Shown: positions 1-5,196 of the stretch, one piece after another | Numbering within the stretch: position 1 is the first letter of the stretch | How the letters are laid out: each line of letters opens with the position of its first letter | Assembly: GCA_022448765.1 (NCBI GenBank) | Contig: JAKUTI010000171.1 | Span: forward strand, 1 to 6,104 | Direction: 5' to 3' | DNA: 6,104 nucleotides | Source: Pseudomonadales bacterium | GTDB taxonomy: Bacteria; Pseudomonadota; Gammaproteobacteria; Pseudomonadales; Azotimanducaceae | Translations under genes and position numbers: made by a program | Notes under the pieces: generated by a model | What the model saw: the letters and a program-made list of their open reading frames with translations, nothing else | Databases searched by the model: none | What the model was told of the DNA's origin: nothing

Positions 1-192
1 ACCGCTTCAGTTGAATAAGGCTAGGGTCGATAGATGCAATACTCCTGATACATGGAGATTCACAGTACTAATCGCCATATGACAGCTCTCCAATGTGCTC
101 GAGCGTAAACAATGTCACTTGGAAACAGAATTATGTTTTTGAACGTTTGTTGGAGACAGTACTTTTATTATCTATAGCCTACGTTAGCATAA
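1..192. other. Non-coding region downstream of guaA
   Basis: No reading frame here is convincing. Frames entering from the left edge close at stops at 16-18 and 80-82 on the plus strand and show no recognisable protein. I found no stem followed by a T run after the guaA stop, so the guaBA terminator is either Rho-dependent or outside the window. An 8-bp direct repeat, ACAGTACT, occurs at 62-69 and 156-163, each copy just after a GGAGA-like stretch. The region is more A/T-rich than the flanking gene, as expected for an intergenic spacer. Confidence 0.6.
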
Positions 193-1773
193 TTATTCCC
201 ACTCAATCGTTGCCGGTGGCTTAGCCGAAATATCATAGGTAACCCGGCTAACACCGCGTACCTCATTGATAATACGGCTCGCAACCGTAGTCAGTAGTTC
301 GGCCGGGAGGCGCTTCCAATCCGCAGTCATGAAATCAACGGTTTCGACTGCCCGCAGGGCAATAACGTACTCATAAGCCCGGTTGTCCCCGACCACGCCG
401 ACAGACTTGACCGGGAGAAACACAGCAAAGGCTTGACTAACTGAGTCATAAAGCTGCGCTTGTCTCAGCTCCTCTAAAAATATGGCATCCGCCTCACGAA
501 CAATCTCAATATACTCCCGTCGCACCTCGCCCAACACTCGAACACCCAATCCTGGCCCTGGAAACGGATGGCGAAATACGACCGAACGGGCCAGACCCAA
601 CTCGAGACCAATCTGACGAACTTCGTCCTTGAATAGATTTCGTATGGGCTCGAGCAGATTAAGATCCAAATGCTCAGGCAGTCCACCTACATTATGGTGC
701 GACTTGATCACCTTCGCCTTCCCGCTGGCTATACCAGCCGACTCGATCACATCCGGGTAGATCGTTCCTTGGGCAAGCCAATCTACCCTGCCCACATTAC
801 CCGCGGCTTCCTGAAACACATCGATAAACACACGCCCGATAATTCTTCTCTTCTCTTCTGGATCGCTCACCCCGCTTAACGCACCGAGAAACTGGTCTTG
901 CGCATTGATCGCCAGGACGTTAACGCCAAGATGATCGGCGAACATGGCCTGCACATCTTTCTGTTCATCTTTTCGAAGCAGTCCATTGTCAACGAAAACA
1001 CAGATCAGTTGCTCACCAATGGCTCGGTGGAGTAACGCGGCCACTACTGCTGAATCTACGCCACCCGACAAGCCAAGCAGGACCCGATCATTGCCTACTT
1101 TCCCGCGAATATTCTCGACCATTTGGTCAACGATATTGCTCGCATTCCAGTGAGATTGGCACAAACATATTTCAAAAAGGAATCGACGCCATATCTCGCG
1201 ACCGTTAACTGAATGAGTGACCTCCGGATGAAACTGTAATCCGAAAATGCGGCGCTCCGGGTGTGCAATGGCGGCATGGGGCGCATTCGGACTCGTCGCG
1301 ATAGTGACAAACCCCGGTGGCAACTCGGACACTCGATCACCGTGACTCATCCATACCTGGAGTGGGTCATCAACGCCATTCGTTATTTCTTCCAATCCAT
1401 CCAACAACACACTCTGGCTCGAAAGCGTCAACCTAGCCGGCCCGTACTCGCGTTCTTCAGCCGTTTCCACACCGCCACCAAGATGCAACGCGAGCGCCTG
1501 CATCCCATAACAAACACCCAGTACGGGGTAGCGCCCATCCAAAATCTCTATTGGAATGGGAGGCGTGTCCTCATCGTTGACGCTGGCGGGCCCACCAGAA
1601 AGAACCACTCCGTTGGGCGCGAAGGTCTTGATGTCATCCGTGTCAATTTCAGGGGCGACAATTTCGCAATAAACCCCCAGTTCTCGAATCGACCTCGCAA
1701 TCAACTGCGTGTATTGGGAGCCATAATCGAGTATCAGAATACGATCCCGATCCGGTGGCATCGCGGGACTCAT
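193..1773 (-). CDS. guaA: GMP synthase (glutamine-hydrolysing)
   Basis: Cytosolic enzyme that aminates XMP to GMP using ATP and ammonia from glutamine, the last step of guanine nucleotide synthesis. Residues are numbered from the upstream TTG codon at 1779. An N-terminal class I glutamine amidotransferase domain (about 13-205) carries the triad Cys90 (GVCYGMQ), His184 and Glu186 (QFHPEV). The ATP-pyrophosphatase domain follows with the PP-loop SGGVDS at 238-243. The C-terminal dimerisation domain contains FRHPFPGPGLGVRVLGE (403-419) and ends in the typical KPPATIEWE. I chose ATG at 1773 (526 aa) because a GGGGG tract sits 9 nt upstream. The in-frame TTG at 1779 lies only 3 nt after that tract, and ATG at 1761 has no ribosome site. 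E. coli GuaA is 525 aa, so the protein is full length. It is the second gene of guaBA, 33 bp after the guaB stop, and is presumably translated from the shared mRNA. All key residues are intact. Confidence 0.97.
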   Translation of the reverse strand: MSPAMPPDRDRILILDYGSQYTQLIARSIRELGVYCEIVAPEIDTDDIKTFAPNGVVLSGGPASVNDEDTPPIPIEILDGRYPVLGVCYGMQALALHLGGGVETAEEREYGPARLTLSSQSVLLDGLEEITNGVDDPLQVWMSHGDRVSELPPGFVTIATSPNAPHAAIAHPERRIFGLQFHPEVTHSVNGREIWRRFLFEICLCQSHWNASNIVDQMVENIRGKVGNDRVLLGLSGGVDSAVVAALLHRAIGEQLICVFVDNGLLRKDEQKDVQAMFADHLGVNVLAINAQDQFLGALSGVSDPEEKRRIIGRVFIDVFQEAAGNVGRVDWLAQGTIYPDVIESAGIASGKAKVIKSHHNVGGLPEHLDLNLLEPIRNLFKDEVRQIGLELGLARSVVFRHPFPGPGLGVRVLGEVRREYIEIVREADAIFLEELRQAQLYDSVSQAFAVFLPVKSVGVVGDNRAYEYVIALRAVETVDFMTADWKRLPAELLTTVASRIINEVRGVSRVTYDISAKPPATIEWE

Positions 1774-1782
1774 GGCCAAACG

Positions 1783-1790
1783 CCCCCACG
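1783..1790 (-). promoter_or_regulatory. Ribosome binding site deciding the guaA start
   Basis: Read on the minus strand, CGTGGGGG ends 9 nt before ATG 1773. That spacing is good for ATG 1773 and too close (3 nt) for the in-frame TTG at 1779, so it favours the ATG. The purine run is G-only rather than a classic AGGAGG, so this is a moderate match. Confidence 0.5.
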
Positions 1791-1806
1791 ATCTAAAGAG
1801 TAAATC

Positions 1807-3273
1807 CTAACCACCGCGTTGGTAATTGGGCGCTTCCTTGACCACTGAAACATCATGCACGTGGCTCTCGCGAATACCGGATTGTGTAATCTGGACAAAT
1901 TCGCAGGATGTCCGCATCGTGGGGAGGTCAGCACAACCCGTGTATCCCATGCTCGCCCGTAAGCCACCCATCAACTGGTGCAGAATGTTTGGCATTGCCC
2001 CTTTGTACGGTACCCGACCCTCGATTCCCTCTGGTACCAGTTTTGCCGCATCCATCTCCTGATCTTGGAAATAGCGATCGCGCGAACCGCTTTGCATGGC
2101 GCCCAACGACCCCATTCCGCGGTAACTCTTGTATGAACGGCCTTGGTAAATCTCGATCTCCCCGGGCGCCTCATCGGTCCCCGCCAACAGGCCTCCCACC
2201 ATAATAGACCAGGCACCCGCAGCAATCGCTTTGGCAATGTCACCAGAAAAACGCACACCCCCATCAGCAATCAGCGGCACACCCGCAGCCCGAGTCACGG
2301 TTGCAACATCACGCACCGCGGTGATTTGTGGCACACCCACACCAGCGACCACCCGCGTCGTACAGATAGAACCCGGGCCGATGCCCACCTTAACCGCGTC
2401 GACACCCACGTTTAGCAATGCATCGGCGGCAGCGGCTGTGGCGATATTTCCCGCCACTAGATCAATCGTGGTGTGGCGTTGTTTCAGCACACGCACCATG
2501 TCAACCACGGCCTTGGAATGACCATGCGCCGTATCGACCACAACAGCATCAACTCCCGCTTCGACCAGGTGTTCTACACGCGCTTCAGTGTCAACACCCG
2601 TACCGACCGCAGCGGCTACCCGCAGACGACCCAACTCATCTTTGCTTGCTTGGGGATACTCGCTCTCCTTCTCTAAATCTTTAACGGTCACCAAGCCTTT
2701 CAGGTAAAATTCCTGATCAACTACTGGCAATTTCTCTATGCGATGCCGGTGAAACAAAGTCTTAATCTCCTCCCTCGACGCACCCGCTCGCACGGTAACA
2801 AGCCGATCGCGCGGCGTCATTACCTCAGACAAGCGCTTGTCATAGCCCGTTTCAAACCTAAGATCCCGGCGGGTAACAATCCCGCACAGCTTACCGTCAC
2901 CGTTTAACACAGGAACGCCAGAGATTTTCTCCCGCCTTGTTAACTCAAGAACCTCGCGCACGGTCGCCGTTTCTGTCGCGCAGATTGGGTCGCTAATGAC
3001 CCCGCTCTCAAACTTTTTCACTCGCAACACTTCAGCCGCTTGCAACGCGGGAGACAGATTTCGATGGATGACCCCCAATCCGCCAAGTTGAGCCAGGCAA
3101 ATAGCAGTGGACGACTCTGTCACGCTATCCATCGCAGCGGAAACCAATGGGATATTCAAGGAGATAGAACGAGAAAACCACGAGGAGAGACTGACGTCAC
3201 GCGGTAGGACTTCGGAGTAGCCTGGTTTGAGCAGGACATCATCGAAGGTCAGTGCCATTTCAAACCGTTCCAT
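1807..3273 (-). CDS. guaB: IMP dehydrogenase
   Basis: NAD-dependent oxidation of IMP to XMP, the committed step towards GMP. The 488-aa length equals that of E. coli GuaB as I recall it. The (beta/alpha)8 barrel opens with ALTFDDVLL at 7-15. It is interrupted by a tandem CBS (Bateman) pair at about 92-205, the usual allosteric nucleotide-sensing module. The catalytic loop is GSICTT with Cys304, the IMP loop is ADGGVRFSGD (336-345), and the flap carries the Arg400-Tyr401 dyad (DRYFQ). The C-terminus ESHVHDV...KEAPNY is canonical. Gly361 replaces the Ser usually found in the phosphate-binding GS(L/M)xAG motif. Two starts are possible. ATG 3273 gives the E. coli-like length but has no Shine-Dalgarno sequence and lies at the predicted transcription start. 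ATG 3258 (residue 6, 483 aa) would leave a leader of about 15 nt. It is the first gene of the guaBA operon. Confidence 0.97.
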   Translation of the reverse strand: MERFEMALTFDDVLLKPGYSEVLPRDVSLSSWFSRSISLNIPLVSAAMDSVTESSTAICLAQLGGLGVIHRNLSPALQAAEVLRVKKFESGVISDPICATETATVREVLELTRREKISGVPVLNGDGKLCGIVTRRDLRFETGYDKRLSEVMTPRDRLVTVRAGASREEIKTLFHRHRIEKLPVVDQEFYLKGLVTVKDLEKESEYPQASKDELGRLRVAAAVGTGVDTEARVEHLVEAGVDAVVVDTAHGHSKAVVDMVRVLKQRHTTIDLVAGNIATAAAADALLNVGVDAVKVGIGPGSICTTRVVAGVGVPQITAVRDVATVTRAAGVPLIADGGVRFSGDIAKAIAAGAWSIMVGGLLAGTDEAPGEIEIYQGRSYKSYRGMGSLGAMQSGSRDRYFQDQEMDAAKLVPEGIEGRVPYKGAMPNILHQLMGGLRASMGYTGCADLPTMRTSCEFVQITQSGIRESHVHDVSVVKEAPNYQRGG

Positions 3274-3279
3274 TGCAGG

Positions 3280-3308
3280 ATTATAGGATCAGGCTTTACC
3301 CCGGTAAA
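3280..3308 (-). promoter_or_regulatory. Predicted sigma-70 promoter of guaBA
   Basis: On the minus strand a TTTACC -35 element (3308-3303, 4 of 6 matches to TTGACA) is followed by a 17-bp spacer and a perfect TATAAT -10 element (3285-3280). The -10 box ends only 6 nt before ATG 3273, so transcription should begin at or very near that ATG. The guaB mRNA would then be leaderless, or ATG 3258 would be the real start. The TATAAT spans two imperfect 8-bp units, ATCCTATA and ATCCTGCA, in tandem. Confidence 0.65.
3295..3308. repeat. Perfect palindromic element, candidate operator
   Basis: TTTACC-CC-GGTAAA is an inverted repeat with 6-bp arms and a 2-bp centre. The right arm read on the minus strand is the guaB -35 box. 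The left arm read on the plus strand is a possible -35 box for the small gene. A repressor dimer bound here would block guaBA. It does not resemble the PurR box consensus I know (ACGCAAACGTTTNCGT type). Operator function is inferred from position and symmetry only. Confidence 0.45.
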
Positions 3309-3321
3309 CTAATTCGATAAT
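3295..3321 (+). promoter_or_regulatory. Possible promoter for the small secreted-protein gene
   Basis: TTTACC at 3295-3300 and GATAAT at 3316-3321 (5 of 6 matches to TATAAT) are separated by 15 bp, shorter than the ideal 17. Transcription would start near 3328, leaving a 5' leader of about 55 nt. It physically overlaps the guaB promoter, so one polymerase would exclude the other. TATCAT at 3342-3347 is another -10 candidate but lacks a good -35. Confidence 0.35.
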
Positions 3322-3338
3322 CTTCGTTCCACGGTTAT

Positions 3339-3352
3339 CAGTATCATTACTG
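3339..3352. repeat. Short inverted repeat in the leader of the small gene
   Basis: CAGTA-TCAT-TACTG has 5-bp arms and a 4-nt centre. It lies 30 nt before the start of the small gene and overlaps the TATCAT hexamer at 3342-3347. It could be a regulator site or a small hairpin in the leader. Arms this short can arise by chance. Confidence 0.25.
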
Positions 3353-3382
3353 TAGTAAAAACGCAGGATCGAGATCTAAACA

Positions 3383-3727
3383 ATGAATAGAACCCGTGAA
3401 ACCAGACTAAGACTGCTGTTACCGTGCGCCGCACTTGCTCTGACCATGGGACAGGCTCAAGCCACAACCTGCGATGCGACCGCAAGTATCGATACAGCCA
3501 CTAAAGCGGTTTCGACAGCAAAGAAAGCCGGCGGTGAATGGCGTTTGATCGACAAAAGCACCGGCTCCGCTTCCCAACCCATTAGTAAGCTGCTTAAAAT
3601 CGCCAAAAAGAAACTCAAGGCTGGAAAGAGCGATGAAGCGTGTCGAATCGCAATCAAGGTTGCCTGGGCGGCTGATATGGGGCTAGCGCAGGCCAAATCC
3701 CAAGCGAACGCGCAACCTACCTACTAA
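3383..3727 (+). CDS. Small secreted Lys/Ala-rich protein, SoxXA-binding (SoxK)-like
   Basis: A 114-aa protein with a Sec signal peptide: basic N-region (MNRTRETRLR), hydrophobic core at about 11-22, and an AQA motif at 25-27 with likely cleavage before Thr28. The mature part of about 87 aa is rich in Lys and Ala and looks like a helical hairpin. It has exactly two cysteines, Cys30 and Cys87, which could form a disulfide in the periplasm. The pattern C...A...A..A.KKAGGEW (30-53), then KLKAGKSDEA (78-86), then AKSQANAQPTY at the end matches what I recall of SoxXA-binding proteins (SoxK/SAXB, thiosulfate oxidation). Those usually read GGEWRDT, where this has GGEWRLIDKS. Family assignment is tentative and no sox gene is visible. 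Start: ATG 3383 with a weak GAG (3371-3373) 9 nt upstream. The gene is divergent from guaB and upstream of xseA, with a hairpin after the stop. Cys15 is not a lipobox cysteine because Pro14 precedes it. Confidence 0.8.
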   Translation: MNRTRETRLRLLLPCAALALTMGQAQATTCDATASIDTATKAVSTAKKAGGEWRLIDKSTGSASQPISKLLKIAKKKLKAGKSDEACRIAIKVAWAADMGLAQAKSQANAQPTY

Positions 3728-3758
3728 CGACTATCGAGTGTTCGCATGGCAGGAGCGA

Positions 3759-3786
3759 CAACAAAACCGGAATCCGGGTTTTGTTG
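3759..3786 (+). terminator. Hairpin after the small gene, probable intrinsic terminator
   Basis: CAACAAAACC (3759-3768) pairs perfectly with GGTTTTGTTG (3777-3786) around an 8-nt loop. An alternative fold has a CCGG-AAT-CCGG core flanked by AAAA before and GTTTTGTTG after. That A-tract, GC stem, U-tract layout is typical of intrinsic terminators. It starts 31 nt after the small-gene stop and ends 34 nt before xseA. It may end the small transcript or attenuate read-through into xseA, for which I see no clear promoter of its own. Confidence 0.6.
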
Positions 3787-3820
3787 AAAACCCAGCGTTA
3801 ATCGCCCAACCAACCCTCGA

Positions 3821-5176
3821 ATGAGTCGGACCATTTATTCCGTCTCTGCTTTCTCTCGGGAAGTACGGAAACTACTCGAAAGTCGTTATTCCGAAGTCTG
3901 GCTCGAAGGCGAGATTTCCAACCTGGCCACACCCGCGTCGGGGCACGCCTATTTCAGCCTCAAAGACGCTAACGCCCAGGTACGATGCGCATTTTTTAAA
4001 AACCGCCTCCTACGCAATCGCCTAACCTTGCAAAACGGGTTAGCGGTGGTTGTTCATGCCCAGGTCTCGCTATACGAAAGTCGCGGCGACTTCCAACTAA
4101 TCATCAACCAGATCGAGACTGCTGGCGAAGGAGAATTGCGGCGACGCTTCGAAGCACTCAAACGCCAACTCGATAGCGAAGGACTCTTCGATCCGCAACT
4201 AAAAAAACCCATCCCCAAATACCCCGCTAACATCGCGTTAGTGACTTCAGAGACCGGGGCCGCCTTAAGAGACATGCTGACTACTCTCCATCACCAGTAT
4301 CCTGTGGCGGGGCTCCGTCTTTACCCCGCCATCGTGCAAGGCAGTACCGCTCCAGCTAGTCTCGTCAAAGCCTTACGGCTCGTGCAACGCGATGATCACT
4401 GTGACGTAATCGTCATGGGACGTGGCGGCGGAACACTTGAAGATCTGTGGGCGTTTAATGATGAGTCAGTGGTTCGAGCAATTCGCCAGTGCCGACTCCC
4501 AACCATTACCGGAATCGGCCACCAAACCGACCTGACGCTGTCTGATCTCGCCGCCGACCAATATGCCGCCACTCCCACAGCAGCTGCTGCGGCCGCAGCG
4601 CCGAACGGTGAGCAATTAGCCCAACTATTAATAGCAATCCGTCAACGGATTTACCGATGCGGATTGCGTTCTCTTGAATATTGCGCACAACGACACGATT
4701 CACTGTCCGCCAGAGTACGTCACCCTTCGTTGGTTATTAAACAACACACACAGCGGCTTGACGCCCTGCATTCACGCTTGTCTGCGGCCATCGTCACGCA
4801 CCAACGCAGCCTCAAGTTCTCCTTATTTTCCACCATACATCGACTCGAGACCTGTTCGCCGCTAATCGGTATAGAACACGCGCAAATCAAATGTAATGCA
4901 CTCAATCGACAACTTCGCTACCTCGGAATCCAACTGACCCACAAGCATCGCAATCACCTCCAATCGCTTGCAAATCAATTAACGACGCTTAGCCCTCGTG
5001 AAACTGTCGCTCGCGGCTACGCGATCGTTCGTGACCCCGTCACCGGCACCGTGGTGACCGACGCATCACAACTTCATCGGGGGGCACGCGTGCAGACCGA
5101 GATTAGTCGCGGCTGGTTTGAAGCCACCGTAACTGAACTCCAGTCGGCCGGCACGCCCGACTCATCGACTGAATAA
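3821..5176 (+). CDS. xseA: Exodeoxyribonuclease VII large subunit
   Basis: Catalytic subunit of exonuclease VII, which with several small XseB subunits cuts single-stranded DNA from both ends into acid-soluble oligonucleotides in repair. At 451 aa it is close to E. coli XseA (456). An N-terminal OB-fold (about 5-100, with VWLEGEISNL and SGHAYFSLKD) is followed by the nuclease domain. Residues reported as essential in the E. coli enzyme all have counterparts at a constant offset: Asp151 (ALRDML), Arg201 (GRGGG), His234 and Asp237 (GHQTD, usually GHETD). A coiled-coil-like region (about 262-390) and the C-terminal RGYAIVRD segment (399-406) complete the family layout. Residues 254-260 are seven consecutive alanines, longer than the usual PTPSAAA. 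ATG 3821 fits the family N-terminus but has no recognisable Shine-Dalgarno sequence. xseB is not in the window. The end lies 20 bp from the der stop. Confidence 0.96.
   Translation: MSRTIYSVSAFSREVRKLLESRYSEVWLEGEISNLATPASGHAYFSLKDANAQVRCAFFKNRLLRNRLTLQNGLAVVVHAQVSLYESRGDFQLIINQIETAGEGELRRRFEALKRQLDSEGLFDPQLKKPIPKYPANIALVTSETGAALRDMLTTLHHQYPVAGLRLYPAIVQGSTAPASLVKALRLVQRDDHCDVIVMGRGGGTLEDLWAFNDESVVRAIRQCRLPTITGIGHQTDLTLSDLAADQYAATPTAAAAAAAPNGEQLAQLLIAIRQRIYRCGLRSLEYCAQRHDSLSARVRHPSLVIKQHTQRLDALHSRLSAAIVTHQRSLKFSLFSTIHRLETCSPLIGIEHAQIKCNALNRQLRYLGIQLTHKHRNHLQSLANQLTTLSPRETVARGYAIVRDPVTGTVVTDASQLHRGARVQTEISRGWFEATVTELQSAGTPDSSTE
4578..4599. repeat. Overlapping perfect palindromes in the xseA alanine run
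   Basis: CAGCAGCTGCTG (4578-4589, 12 bp) and GCTGCGGCCGCAGC (4586-4599, 14 bp) are both perfect palindromes and share four bases. They encode the seven-alanine stretch with four different Ala codons. Palindromy is partly a by-product of GCN codons, but two overlapping perfect ones are notable. Both could form alternative GC-rich hairpins in the mRNA or in single-stranded DNA. Confidence 0.6.
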
Positions 5177-5196
5177 TGCCGCACGTAAGCGCCTCA

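Noticed and set aside
7..78. 23-codon minus-strand frame starting ATGGCGATT with GGAG 9 nt upstream
   Set aside because: The spacing is plausible, but the peptide is very short, has no recognisable feature and no promoter. It cannot be separated from chance.
139..171. Plus-strand promoter TTGAAC ... TATTAT downstream of guaA
   Set aside because: The spacer is 21 bp, too long, and the only gene downstream, guaA, is on the opposite strand.
1774..1779. TTG at 1779 as the start of guaA
   Set aside because: The G-run ribosome site is only 3 nt away from it but 9 nt from ATG 1773, and the ATG gives a length nearer the family norm.
1261..1803. 180-codon open frame on the plus strand
   Set aside because: It is fully antisense to the conserved amidotransferase domain of guaA, resembles no known protein and has no convincing ribosome site. 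It is a shadow of guaA codon use.
3274..3382. PurR or DnaA box in the guaB upstream region
   Set aside because: I found no match to ACGCAAACGTTT-type PurR sites or TTATNCACA-type DnaA boxes.
3413..3427. Possible lipobox LLLPC in the small secreted protein
   Set aside because: Proline directly before Cys15 is not accepted in lipoboxes, and a normal AQA cleavage site follows at residues 25-27.
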